Below are positions 18,343 to 26,257 of a stretch of 64,000 nt of DNA, piece after piece. The stretch covers positions 2,294,001 through 2,358,000 of the forward strand of contig NZ_CP068083.1 in the NCBI RefSeq assembly GCF_016725325.1. The letters are read 5' to 3'. The translations under genes were made by a program, and so were the position numbers. Every line of letters starts with the position of its first letter. Within the stretch, counting starts at the first letter, position 1. The notes under the pieces are model-generated. The model saw nothing but the letters and a program-made list of their open reading frames with translations, ran no database searches and was not told the origin of the DNA. Source of the DNA: Sphingobacterium spiritivorum (GTDB lineage Bacteria > Bacteroidota > Bacteroidia > Sphingobacteriales > Sphingobacteriaceae).

Positions 18343-19119
18343 TTATTTAATCACAAGTTCAGCATATACCGGTCTGTGATCAGATGCGTAAGACTCTTCT
18401 ATTACCTTGTGGTTTTGGAATGTAGGATTTTTGCTTTTATTGACCATAATAAAATCAATTTCACGGTTAGGATTCACTTCCGGAATAGTAAATCCGTTCG
18501 GAATCTCGCTACGTTTAAAAAAATCTCCTAATATCTTTATGGGTTGCGATTGAGGTTGTGCATTAAGGTCTCCTACAAGAACAACAACATGTTTTGTGTC
18601 CTGAAAATGATTGACTATAAATTTGGTTTGAGCGATTCTGTTTTCTTCTTTTAAATCCAGATGCGTATTGGCAAAAAGAATCTCTTTGCCCGAAGGAATT
18701 TTGATTTTTGCAATACCCAGACTTCGCATTTCACTTTTGACAGGCATAGGCAGTTCCAGACGCTCTGTATTTGTGATCGGAAATTTTGAAAGAATCACTG
18801 TTCCGTATTCTCCTTTTTCCAGATCGATTCCTTTTGAAAAAAAATAATATTTCATTCCGGATAGTTCTGCGAGTTTTTTGGCCTGATCTACATGCTCCGA
18901 ACGGCTTACATTTACATCTATTTCCTGCAATCCAACTAGGTCAGCACCGGATATACGGATCACTTTTGCGATAGCTTTAAGATCGATAATGGCGGGTTTG
19001 CTGGGCGGATTACCATGGTGAATGTTGTAGGATAGAATCTTTAAGGGCTGCTGTCCGAACACCGGGACACAAAAGATAAACAGAAGCAACAAGAGAAAAG
19101 GAATAGATTTATTTTTCAT
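18343..19119 (-). CDS. Endonuclease/exonuclease/phosphatase (EEP) family protein, secreted
   Basis: A 258-residue protein with signal peptide MKNKSIPFLLLLLFIFCVPVFGQ and the EEP fold. Signature pieces in order: LSYNIHHG (metal-site Asn), LVGLQEID (Glu ligand), HLDLKEENR (catalytic His), LVGDLNAQP (Asp/Asn), EIDFIMV and SDHRPVYAELV (terminal Asp-His). These support a metal-dependent phosphodiesterase or phosphatase acting in the periplasm. The family covers nucleases, phosphoinositide phosphatases and sphingomyelinases, so the substrate is not assigned. It lies downstream of recA on the same strand with a terminator between, and its stop codon abuts the duplicated element. Confidence 0.88.
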   Translation of the reverse strand: MKNKSIPFLLLLLFIFCVPVFGQQPLKILSYNIHHGNPPSKPAIIDLKAIAKVIRISGADLVGLQEIDVNVSRSEHVDQAKKLAELSGMKYYFFSKGIDLEKGEYGTVILSKFPITNTERLELPMPVKSEMRSLGIAKIKIPSGKEILFANTHLDLKEENRIAQTKFIVNHFQDTKHVVVLVGDLNAQPQSQPIKILGDFFKRSEIPNGFTIPEVNPNREIDFIMVNKSKNPTFQNHKVIEESYASDHRPVYAELVIK

Positions 19120-19141
19120 GATATGAGGTTGTGAAAAATAA

Positions 19142-19170
19142 ATATAGCCATTCTTTTGGAATGGCTATAT
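19142..19170 (-). terminator. Intrinsic terminator of recA
   Basis: Perfect 12-bp stem ATATAGCCATTC / GAATGGCTATAT with a 5-base loop; a T-rich run follows on the minus strand. Confidence 0.85.
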
Positions 19171-19205
19171 GAATAAATTATAACATAATCGTGACCGGAG
19201 ATGTT

Positions 19206-20219
19206 CTATTCCGGTTCGACAACAGCTTCTACACCGGATACTTCTGCTTTAATCTTTTGCTCTAATTCATCCATCAGATCCGGATTATCCTGAAGCAATG
19301 ATTTTACAGCATCGCGGCCCTGTCCAAGTTTGGTGTCTCCATAACTGAACCATGATCCTGATTTTTTGATGATATTGTACTCCACACCAAGGTCGATGAT
19401 CTCACCAACTTTGGAGATACCTTCCCCAAACATAATATCAAATTCTGCAATGCGGAAAGGAGGAGCAACTTTATTTTTTACAATTTTTACTTTTACACGG
19501 TTACCTGATACTTCATCCGAATCTTTGATCTGTGAAGTACGACGGATATCCAAACGAACGGAAGCATAGAATTTCAGTGCATTACCACCAGTTGTTGTTT
19601 CAGGGTTTCCGAACATTACACCAATTTTTTCGCGCAATTGGTTAATAAAAATACAACAACAATTTGTTTTGGAAATAGTTCCGGTCAGTTTACGCAAAGC
19701 CTGAGACATCAGACGAGCCTGCAGACCCATTTTGGAATCTCCCATTTCACCTTCAATTTCTCCTTTAGGTACTAATGCCGCAACAGAGTCAATAACGATA
19801 ACATCAATAGCTCCTGATCGGATCAGGTTGTCCGCTATCTCCAGGCCTTGTTCACCGTTATCCGGCTGAGAAATCAGCAGGTTCTCTACATCGACACCTA
19901 ATTTTTGTGCGTAATATTTATCAAATGCGTGCTCGGCATCGATGATGGCTGCAATTCCGCCTTTTTTCTGAGCCTCTGCAACTATATGTGTCGCTAATGT
20001 TGTTTTACCTGAAGATTCCGGACCATAGATCTCGATAATACGGCCTTTTGGTACGCCTCCGATTCCCAGTGCAATATCCAGACCTAAAGAACCTGTAGAA
20101 ATAGACTCAATGGGTTCAACCGCTGAATCACCTAATTTCATGATCGTACCTTTACCGTACGATTTTTCTAATTTATCTAAAGTAAGCTGTAAAGCTTTTA
20201 ATTTGTCTTGGTTGCTCAT
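19206..20219 (-). CDS. recA: Recombinase RecA
   Basis: A 337-residue ATP-dependent strand-exchange protein for homologous recombination and the SOS response. Walker A is GPESSGKTT (about residues 65-73), Walker [11 protein letters not shown], and the L2 loop region [28 protein letters not shown] is intact (given in two parts in the protein). The C-terminus ends acidic ([10 protein letters not shown]), shorter than in E. coli but normal for Bacteroidota. The gene stands alone with a good promoter. No LexA-like site was recognised in the 90 bases upstream. Confidence 0.98.
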   Translation of the reverse strand: MSNQDKLKALQLTLDKLEKSYGKGTIMKLGDSAVEPIESISTGSLGLDIALGIGGVPKGRIIEIYGPESSGKTTLATHIVAEAQKKGGIAAIIDAEHAFDKYYAQKLGVDVENLLISQPDNGEQGLEIADNLIRSGAIDVIVIDSVAALVPKGEIEGEMGDSKMGLQARLMSQALRKLTGTISKTNCCCIFINQLREKIGVMFGNPETTTGGNALKFYASVRLDIRRTSQIKDSDEVSGNRVKVKIVKNKVAPPFRIAEFDIMFGEGISKVGEIIDLGVEYNIIKKSGSWFSYGDTKLGQGRDAVKSLLQDNPDLMDELEQKIKAEVSGVEAVVEPE

Positions 20220-20238
20220 ATTTTTAGTAATTATTAAT

Positions 20239-20269
20239 CAAAAATACACATAAAAATGAAATTATCAAA
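20239..20269 (-). promoter_or_regulatory. recA promoter (TTTG-N19-TATTTTTG)
   Basis: On the minus strand TTTG (20269-20266), 19 bases, then TATTTTTG (20246-20239), an exact match to the Bacteroidota sigma consensus, 20 bases before the recA ATG. Confidence 0.75.
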
Positions 20270-20309
20270 TTTAAAATGCTAATATAATTAGTTTTATGGT
20301 ATTTCAGAA

Positions 20310-21002
20310 TTAAACGATATGTTCTTTGCCTGTATTTAATTTCCGATGTGAAGTTTTTAGAAACTCAGTTTCATAATATTTACACATATAAGTAATCGGG
20401 CAAATCTCGCATTTGGGTTTTCGTGCAAGACATATATATCTTCCGTGCAAAATAAGCCAGTGATGTGCAACTGCTATAGTTTCTTCCGGAAGAAATTTGA
20501 CCAGCTGTTTTTCTACAGCAAGGGGAGTAGTCGCTCTGCTGGTCAGGCCTAATCTGTTACTTACCCTGAATACGTGCGTATCAACTGCCATGGCCGGTTT
20601 ATTGTAAACGACAGAAGAGATTACATTTGCTGTTTTGCGACCTACACCCGGTAATTTGATAAGATCTTCTATTTGCTCAGGCACTTCTCCATTGAACTTT
20701 TCAATAAGCATATTTGCCATACCAACCAGATGTTTAGCTTTGTTATTGGGGTAGCTTACGGAGCGTATATAACTGAAAACTTCATCAACAGAAGCTTCAG
20801 CCAATGCTTCGACTACAGGGAAACGCTCGAAAAGAGCTGGAGTTATCTGATTGATCCGTTTGTCTGTACATTGAGCCGACAGAATAACAGCAATGAGAAG
20901 TTCATATGGATTACTGTAATTTAATTCGGTCTGTGCATCAGGATTGTGAGTAGAAAAATATTCTACAAAAGCACGGTAACGATCTTTCTTTAACATATCC
21001 AA
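20310..21002 (-). CDS. nth: Endonuclease III (DNA glycosylase/AP lyase)
   Basis: A 230-residue base-excision repair enzyme that removes oxidised pyrimidines. The helix-hairpin-helix is LPGVGRKTANVIS with the catalytic Lys in GRKTAN, the catalytic Asp is in MAVDTHVFRVSNRLG, and the Fe-S cluster loop is C-x6-C-x2-C-x5-C (CLARKPKCEICPITYMC). Two Mets are available (MDML); the first is used. Downstream of it, across 90 bases, is recA with its own promoter, so the two repair genes are neighbours but not clearly co-transcribed. Confidence 0.96.
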   Translation of the reverse strand: MDMLKKDRYRAFVEYFSTHNPDAQTELNYSNPYELLIAVILSAQCTDKRINQITPALFERFPVVEALAEASVDEVFSYIRSVSYPNNKAKHLVGMANMLIEKFNGEVPEQIEDLIKLPGVGRKTANVISSVVYNKPAMAVDTHVFRVSNRLGLTSRATTPLAVEKQLVKFLPEETIAVAHHWLILHGRYICLARKPKCEICPITYMCKYYETEFLKTSHRKLNTGKEHIV

Positions 21003-21031
21003 AGATACAAAAACCTTTACCTTTTAAAAAA

Positions 21032-21059
21032 CAAGGCCCAGTGATGTTACCGGGCCTTG
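21032..21059 (-). terminator. Intrinsic terminator of the 61-residue ORF
   Basis: Stem CAAGGCCC / GGGCCTTG (8 bp) with a 12-base loop; six Ts follow on the minus strand. Confidence 0.8.
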
Positions 21060-21072
21060 ATCTTTAAGATAC

Positions 21073-21258
21073 TTAATCTTTTTTCAACGATTTGGAATAA
21101 GCCAAAATACTGTCAATTGTCTTGCTGTTGGGATTTTTAGACAAATTTTGAAGATTTGATCTTAGCTGAATCTCGAAAATATCGTCCTGATAGTTTGTCA
21201 GATCTTTATCTTCTGTTGTGTAAGTATCTTCTTTAATTTTTGTAAAGTTTTCTACCAT
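21073..21258 (-). CDS. Small hypothetical protein (61 residues)
   Basis: A short, hydrophilic, acidic-basic protein (MVENFTKIKEDTYTTEDKDL...), with no signal peptide, no TM segment and no Cys. I do not recognise it. Support for it being real comes from the terminator directly after its stop (21032-21059) and from its codon composition resembling neighbouring genes; the start has no recognisable promoter within the 80 bases separating it from the subtilase. It could be a small regulatory or structural protein, but nothing specific can be said. Confidence 0.6.
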   Translation of the reverse strand: MVENFTKIKEDTYTTEDKDLTNYQDDIFEIQLRSNLQNLSKNPNSKTIDSILAYSKSLKKD

Positions 21259-21340
21259 AAGCTGAACTAAATTTGTTTGTTATCAACTTCTTATCAAACG
21301 TAAGATAAGCAACTTATAGTATTTTATATCACAAAAAAAA

Positions 21341-22975
21341 TTATTTTTTCTTCTGTGACAGATATTTATCTGCTTCGGCAATAGCCTGATATGCATTCAC
21401 AACACCACCTGTAACACTGATTTCATCCAGATATACTTTTTTCTTGCTTCCGTCTTCAGCTTTAATAGATACTTTTTTATCCACTTTAACAACAGATTTC
21501 ATGATAATATCTTTTGTTTCTTTAGCCGTCAACTGCGGATAATAGGAGCGAATCATAGCAGCAAGACCGGCCACTACCGGTGAAGCCATACTTGTTCCTT
21601 GCTGCTCTTTGTATAAAGATCCTGGCATAGTAGAATTGATTTTTACTCCCGGAGCAAATACATCTACCGTCTTGTATCCGTAATTGGAAAAATCGGCTAC
21701 CAGATTGTCATCCTGATAAAGTCCGCTTGCGCCTACTGTGATCCAGGCATCTGCTTCCCCCTGAATGGCATCCAGGCTATCCGTATAGTATTTTGTCGGA
21801 AAATTTTTGTGAATATCTACATCCTGACCATCGTTACCGGCAGCATGTACCAACAATACATCTTTAGAGATTGCAAATTTAACTGCGTCATCTACAGCTT
21901 TTTTGTTGTAAGCATAACTTTTTCCAAAGCTCATATTGATGACCTTTGCACCATTCTCAGCTGCATAACGGATCGCATTTGCTACATCTTTATCACGCTC
22001 ATCACCATTTGGTACAGTGCGTACAGCCATTATTCTCACCTGGTCTGCTACACCATTAATACCTATATTGTTATTGCGTTTTGCTCCGATGATACCGGCT
22101 ACGTGTGTTCCATGCTCCGCATCAGGTCCTGTAACATCTGCATTTCCATAATAACGTTCTGTAGCGTCTTCATAATTATCGCCAATGATATGACGTGGAT
22201 CAAACTCTTTGTTCAGGTGATATTTGACCTGATCTCCATAGTAAGTTGCTGCCTCTCCCAATTGAGTGTAAAACTGAGATACTGATCCTTTTTCTTCCTG
22301 AATTCCTCTTTTAGCAATACGCAAAGCCATTTTTTCCTGATCATTGGCAGGTGAATAAGCTTCAATATCTGCTAATGTCAATGTAGTGGTGTCCTTACCT
22401 ATTTTTTTGAAGATAATCTCTAACTGGTCTTTCAGTTTGACATAATTCAGTTCGCCAAACTGTGCTTCCTCCAGTTTTTTTGCATACTCACTTACCATTC
22501 CCTGATATGCTACAAATTCTCTTCTTTCAGCTGCAGTTAAGGGAGTGCTTGGTAATACGGAAATATATTTAGGCTCATACTTACGGATCAAACGGGTCAA
22601 TTCCAGATTGTCATGGTTGACATTTTCTCCGTTTGCATTTCCGATAAAGTTCCAGCCATATTTATCATTGATATAGCCGTTTTTATCATTGTCTTTACCG
22701 TTATCATTATTATCTTTGGGATTGATCCAGAGTACATCTTTAAGGTCCTCGTGTTTGACATCCACACCCCCGTCTATAACAGCTACAATGACCGGAGTAG
22801 CTTTTCTTCCTTTCAATAATGTCTGATACGCTTTTTCGGTGCTGATTCCCATTACGCCGTCCTGTTGGAAATCAAGATTGAACCAGTTGGCAGGTGTCTT
22901 TTGATCCTTTTGCGCAAACGAAAGAACCGGTAATGTACCAAAAGCTAATATAATAGCTAATTTTTTTAATCTCAT
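21341..22975 (-). CDS. Secreted S8-family serine protease (subtilase)
   Basis: A 544-residue protease with signal peptide MRLKKLAIILAFGTLPVLSFAQ. The catalytic triad of subtilisins is present: Asp in VAVIDGGVDVKHEDL (about residue 68), His in EHGTHVAGIIGA and Ser in GTSMASPVVAG. A long insertion of about 150 residues between the Asp and His blocks is predicted helical and charged, as in many Bacteroidota subtilases. Ca-binding-like Asn/Asp-rich loop DNNDNGKDNDKNGYIND follows the Asp block. Likely periplasmic or secreted; no C-terminal sorting domain is visible. Monocistronic. Confidence 0.93.
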   Translation of the reverse strand: MRLKKLAIILAFGTLPVLSFAQKDQKTPANWFNLDFQQDGVMGISTEKAYQTLLKGRKATPVIVAVIDGGVDVKHEDLKDVLWINPKDNNDNGKDNDKNGYINDKYGWNFIGNANGENVNHDNLELTRLIRKYEPKYISVLPSTPLTAAERREFVAYQGMVSEYAKKLEEAQFGELNYVKLKDQLEIIFKKIGKDTTTLTLADIEAYSPANDQEKMALRIAKRGIQEEKGSVSQFYTQLGEAATYYGDQVKYHLNKEFDPRHIIGDNYEDATERYYGNADVTGPDAEHGTHVAGIIGAKRNNNIGINGVADQVRIMAVRTVPNGDERDKDVANAIRYAAENGAKVINMSFGKSYAYNKKAVDDAVKFAISKDVLLVHAAGNDGQDVDIHKNFPTKYYTDSLDAIQGEADAWITVGASGLYQDDNLVADFSNYGYKTVDVFAPGVKINSTMPGSLYKEQQGTSMASPVVAGLAAMIRSYYPQLTAKETKDIIMKSVVKVDKKVSIKAEDGSKKKVYLDEISVTGGVVNAYQAIAEADKYLSQKKK

Positions 22976-23017
22976 AGTCGCTTATAAACGTTTATTTCTT
23001 AATTAATGATCTATAAA

Positions 23018-23025
23018 CAAATATA
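23018..23025 (-). promoter_or_regulatory. Candidate -7 box for the subtilase gene (TATATTTG)
   Basis: TATATTTG on the minus strand, 42 bases before the ATG. A TTTG lies only 16 bases further upstream, shorter than usual. Confidence 0.45.
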
Positions 23026-23157
23026 GGGCAATAATCTGAAGCAAATTGTTAATTTTTTCTAAATCGGTAAAACTTTTCGGTTATCTTTAATGAGTTTTCA
23101 TTTTATGGGTTTCAAAGACCTGTATTTTGTCAAAATACTAATTTCAAAACTCTATTT

Positions 23158-25317
23158 ATGATGAGAAAAATTACCATATGGGTAGGAGCTTTAGTCTTGC
23201 TATCCTCTTGTTCTTCAAATAACAATATGTCAGAAAACAAACCATTACAATGGCCGGATATTGCTGCTCCGGTCGCTGCTGTCAAACCGCACCAACGGGT
23301 CACTCATGGAGACACCGTTACAGACAATTACTATTGGATGATCGATTATTTTAAAAAGGGACCGGATTCTTCCAATGTTGTCAGTTATCTTGAGGCTGAA
23401 AATGCTTATACTACTGCCATAATGAAGCAGACAGAGCCTTTTCAGCAACGCTTATTTGATGAACTGAAAAGCCGGATTAAAGAAACAGATGAATCTGTTC
23501 CGTACTTTAAAAACGGATATTATTATTATACACGTACATTAGAAGGAAAGCAATATTATAAATACTGCCGTAAAAAAGGTAGTCTGGATGCTCCTGAAGA
23601 GATACTGCTGGATGTAGATGCAATGGCTAAAGGTCATGCTTACTATGCTGTAAGTGGCTTGTCAGTGAGTCCGGATAATAAGTTATTAGCTTACGGCGTG
23701 GATACGGTGTCACGTCGTGAATATATTGTACATGTAAAGAATCTGGAGACCGGAAAGATCATGAGTGACCGGATTTCCCGTACAAGTGGTAGCACAACCT
23801 GGGCTAATGATAATAAGACGTTGTTTTATACAGCTAAAAACCCGGTCACATTACTCAGTGAGAAAATAAATAGACATACGCTGGGCACAGACGAGAAAAA
23901 TGATGTCACTGTATATCATGAAAAAGATAACACCAATTACATTGGAGTGAGCAAGTCCAAAAACGGAAAATATATAATGATCTATACCGGAGGGACATTA
24001 TCTTCAGAAGAATATATACTGAGTGCTGATGATCCGAACGGAACATTTAAAATTTTTCAGCCACGTATTAAAGATGTGCTCTATTCTGTGACTCCTTTGG
24101 AAGACAGGTTTCTGATCGTTACCAATGATAATGCTAAGAATTTTAAAGTTATGGAATGTCCGCTGGACAAGACCGGAAAAGAAAACTGGAAAGAGATGAT
24201 CCCTCATCGTGCAGATGTGATGGTGAGTGACATCGATGAGTTCAAAGATTTTCTGGTGATTTCTGAGCGTAAAAACGGCCTGACGCAATTAGCTGTGCGG
24301 AATCTGAAAGATGGTAAACAGCATTATCTGGATTTTGGTGAGGCAGCATATACAGTATCTCCAAGTACGAATGTTGAGTACAATCTCACTACAGTACGTT
24401 ACGGATATACGTCGCTGGTGACTCCTTCTTCTACCTATGAGTATAATATGGAGACACATGAAAAGAAATTACTGAAACAGCAACCAGTATTAGGCGGATA
24501 TGATGCGGGCAACTATGTCACTGAGCGTATTTTTGCAAAAGCAAAAGATGGTACATCTGTACCTATTTCTATCGTATACAAGAAAGGTTTCAAAAAAGAT
24601 GGTCAATCGCCACTTTTGCTATATGCTTATGGTTCCTACGGAGCATCTATGGATCCGGGTTTTTCATCTACAAGATTGAGTTTGCTTGATCGCGGATTTG
24701 TATATGCCATTGCTCACATCAGAGGAGGAGAAGAGATGGGCCGTCAATGGTATGAAGACGGTAAAATGATGAAAAAGAAAAATACCTTTACCGATTTTAT
24801 CGATTGTGGACAATATCTGATCGATCAGAAGTATACAAGTAAAGGTCACCTGTATGCTAAAGGAGGTAGTGCGGGAGGATTGTTGATGGGAGCTGTGGTA
24901 AATATGGCGCCGGATCTTTGGAATGGTGTAATTGCTAATGTTCCTTTTGTCGATGTCGTGAATACCATGCTGGATGAAACGATTCCTTTAACAACAAATG
25001 AATATGATGAATGGGGAAATCCGAATACAAAAGCTGCATATGAATATATGAAAAGCTATTCTCCATATGAAAATATTGAAAAGAAGGATTACCCTAATAT
25101 GCTCGTGACAACAGGACTTCATGATAGTCAGGTTCAGTATTTCGAACCGGCGAAATGGGTAGCAAAACTGAGAGCAACCAAGACGGATAAAAATATACTG
25201 TTGCTAAAAACGGATATGGACTATGGTCACGGAGGTGCATCCGGAAGATTTGATTACCTCAAGGAGGTGGCACTGGAAGACGCATTCCTCTTTGCTTTGG
25301 AAGGTATCACCAAATAG
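23158..25317 (+). CDS. Prolyl oligopeptidase-family lipoprotein, oligopeptidase B type (S9A)
   Basis: A 719-residue serine peptidase with a lipobox signal (MMRKITIWVGALVLLSSC). An N-terminal beta-propeller (about residues 100-430) precedes an alpha/beta-hydrolase domain. The nucleophile is in GGSAGGLLMG, the Asp in GLHDSQVQYFEPAKW and the His in DYGHGGASGR. The GGSAGGLL form and the pattern ANVPFVDVVNTMLDETIPLT resemble oligopeptidase B (PtrB), which cuts after Arg or Lys, rather than prolyl oligopeptidase; exact specificity is inferred. Being lipid-anchored, it acts on peptides in the envelope. Divergent from the subtilase gene, so two proteases share this intergenic region. Confidence 0.93.
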   Translation: MMRKITIWVGALVLLSSCSSNNNMSENKPLQWPDIAAPVAAVKPHQRVTHGDTVTDNYYWMIDYFKKGPDSSNVVSYLEAENAYTTAIMKQTEPFQQRLFDELKSRIKETDESVPYFKNGYYYYTRTLEGKQYYKYCRKKGSLDAPEEILLDVDAMAKGHAYYAVSGLSVSPDNKLLAYGVDTVSRREYIVHVKNLETGKIMSDRISRTSGSTTWANDNKTLFYTAKNPVTLLSEKINRHTLGTDEKNDVTVYHEKDNTNYIGVSKSKNGKYIMIYTGGTLSSEEYILSADDPNGTFKIFQPRIKDVLYSVTPLEDRFLIVTNDNAKNFKVMECPLDKTGKENWKEMIPHRADVMVSDIDEFKDFLVISERKNGLTQLAVRNLKDGKQHYLDFGEAAYTVSPSTNVEYNLTTVRYGYTSLVTPSSTYEYNMETHEKKLLKQQPVLGGYDAGNYVTERIFAKAKDGTSVPISIVYKKGFKKDGQSPLLLYAYGSYGASMDPGFSSTRLSLLDRGFVYAIAHIRGGEEMGRQWYEDGKMMKKKNTFTDFIDCGQYLIDQKYTSKGHLYAKGGSAGGLLMGAVVNMAPDLWNGVIANVPFVDVVNTMLDETIPLTTNEYDEWGNPNTKAAYEYMKSYSPYENIEKKDYPNMLVTTGLHDSQVQYFEPAKWVAKLRATKTDKNILLLKTDMDYGHGGASGRFDYLKEVALEDAFLFALEGITK

Positions 25318-25328
25318 CATTACAAAAT

Positions 25329-25352
25329 AAGGGCAACCAACTGGTTGCCCTT
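25329..25352. terminator. Intrinsic terminator between convergent genes
   Basis: Stem AAGGGCAACC / GGTTGCCCTT (10 bp) with a 4-base loop, followed by a T-rich stretch on the plus strand. Confidence 0.8.
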
Positions 25353-25376
25353 TATTATTTTAAAAATACCGTTAGC

Positions 25377-25625
25377 CTATTTATTATGCAGGCTGTCCAG
25401 TTTTTCTTCCCGTTCGATCTCTCTGGAATCCAGTTGGTGTTGGCGGTAATTGTCTATAGCTACTTTACTGGCTTTTTGAGAAACTATAATGCCGATAATA
25501 GCAATAATCGTTACTATCGATATCCCCCAGACGTATTTCTTCTTGTCTTGTTTGACAAGCCAATACATACAAAAGATATAAGGTACTGCGAAAAACAGAT
25601 AAAAGATAATGCTGGGCGTATCCAT
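25377..25625 (-). CDS. Small two-TM membrane protein of unknown function
   Basis: About 82 residues from the ATG at 25625 (MDTPSIIFYLFFAVPYIF). An upstream ATG at 25652 would add nine residues (MQYTLNLVY) but the shorter start places the first TM helix at the N-terminus as usual. The second TM is WGISIVTIIAIIGIIVS; the C-terminal half is highly charged and probably cytoplasmic (QLDSREIEREEKLDSL). A candidate -7 box (25666-25673) lies upstream. I do not recognise a family. The neighbouring gene is a convergent peptidase. Confidence 0.55.
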   Translation of the reverse strand: MDTPSIIFYLFFAVPYIFCMYWLVKQDKKKYVWGISIVTIIAIIGIIVSQKASKVAIDNYRQHQLDSREIEREEKLDSLHNK

Positions 25626-25665
25626 ATAAACTAAATTTAAGGTGTATTGCACCTGTTTGCAGATG

Positions 25666-25673
25666 CAAAATTA
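25666..25673 (-). promoter_or_regulatory. Candidate -7 box for the small membrane protein gene (TAATTTTG)
   Basis: TAATTTTG on the minus strand fits TAnnTTTG. Transcription would begin near 25660. No -33 box seen. Confidence 0.4.
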
Positions 25674-25754
25674 TCGAAAAATAAGCATTTAAAAAATTTT
25701 ACGTTTGCTGTCGCCAGATGATGACCTGATACTGACATGTAGCTTTCGTATCCT

Positions 25755-25793
25755 ATTTACAAAATCATAATGCTACGATTGCAATTTGTAAAT
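25755..25793. repeat. Inverted repeat in the gap before the arginine operon
   Basis: Perfect 9-bp arms ATTTACAAA / TTTGTAAAT (25755-25763 and 25785-25793) with inner AATC/GATT pairing. It lies in the 605-base gap 25653-26257; upstream of the arg promoter this gap shows no protein-like ORF. Confidence 0.5.
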
Positions 25794-25923
25794 GTGAAAA
25801 TTTCAATTTTAGAATATGGAGAAGTCAGAAGGAGGGGACGGTATGGTATTGGAAATCAATATATTCTTTGAAAATCATAATTCAGTAAGGTTTTGAATTT
25901 TTTTCAAAAAAACGATGCGTTTA

Positions 25924-25957
25924 TTGCATAAAAGAAAAAAATAATTTTATACATTTG
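25924..25957 (+). promoter_or_regulatory. Candidate arginine-operon promoter (TTG-N23-TACATTTG)
   Basis: TTG at 25924-25926 and TACATTTG at 25950-25957 match the Bacteroidota promoter form with a somewhat long spacer. Transcription would start near 25964, leaving about 290 bases of leader before the GNAT gene. Confidence 0.6.
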
Positions 25958-25991
25958 CGCAGTCCATAACAAAGACATTTTTTCATTGCAT

Positions 25992-26126
25992 ATGAACAGT
26001 AAAAAAACAATAGCTCAATCGTATCTACAACCTTTCGAAAGGTTTGTGAGCAGGTTGGTTTATGCTTTTTTATATATGGAATGTCCTGTTATTCGCTTCC
26101 GACGACCTATACTGCCTCGAGCTTGA
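25992..26126 (+). CDS. Candidate leader peptide of the arginine operon (44 codons, Arg-rich end)
   Basis: This short ORF begins 28 bases after the predicted start of transcription and ends 132 bases before the GNAT gene. It reads MNSKKTIAQSYLQ at the start and VIRFRRPILPRA at the end, with six Arg codons, four of them in the last 11 residues (CGC, CGA, CGA, CGA). The stop lies inside a hairpin (26112-26137). Leader peptides rich in the operon's end product are known from amino-acid attenuators. The fit here is suggestive but coding is not proven; no Shine-Dalgarno is seen. Confidence 0.4.
   Translation: MNSKKTIAQSYLQPFERFVSRLVYAFLYMECPVIRFRRPILPRA
26029..26044. repeat. 16-bp perfect palindrome in the arginine leader
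   Basis: AACCTTTCGAAAGGTT reads the same on both strands. It could be an operator site (for example for an ArgR-like regulator) or an RNA hairpin; it lies inside the 44-codon leader ORF. Confidence 0.6.
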
Positions 26127-26171
26127 TAAAGAGGCAGGCTACTTCCAACAAATAAAAGGTTCTTCCTGCTC
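26112..26171 (+). promoter_or_regulatory. Mutually exclusive RNA hairpins in the arginine leader
   Basis: CTGCCTC (26112-26118) can pair with GAGGCAG (26131-26137). The same right arm, GAGgCAGG (26131-26138), can instead pair with CCTGCTC (26165-26171). TCGAGC (26117-26122) can also pair with GCTCGA (26168-26173). A T-run (from 26189) follows 17 bases after the last arm, a little far for a classic terminator. Confidence 0.4.
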
Positions 26172-26257
26172 GAAGATCCGGGTTTCAATTTTTTTTGTTT
26201 ATTTACTGACAAAACTAACATTCAGTTGTTGTTTTATTATTTGGGGTCGTTTCATTC

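Noticed and set aside
18056..18531. Two short plus-strand ORFs across the duplicated element
   Set aside because: They follow the hairpin-rich repeat and antisense of the EEP gene; repeated units of the same text in different frames argue against coding.
20220..20309. LexA box at recA
   Set aside because: No convincing inverted repeat of the SOS type in the 90 bases upstream; only a plain promoter is seen.
21809..22285. 158-codon plus-strand ORF
   Set aside because: It lies fully inside the subtilase gene on the other strand and has a composition (Ile, Tyr, Ser and Cys rich) typical of an antisense shadow.
25818..25898. 26-codon ORF upstream of the arginine promoter
   Set aside because: Located before the predicted transcription start with no promoter of its own; could be chance.
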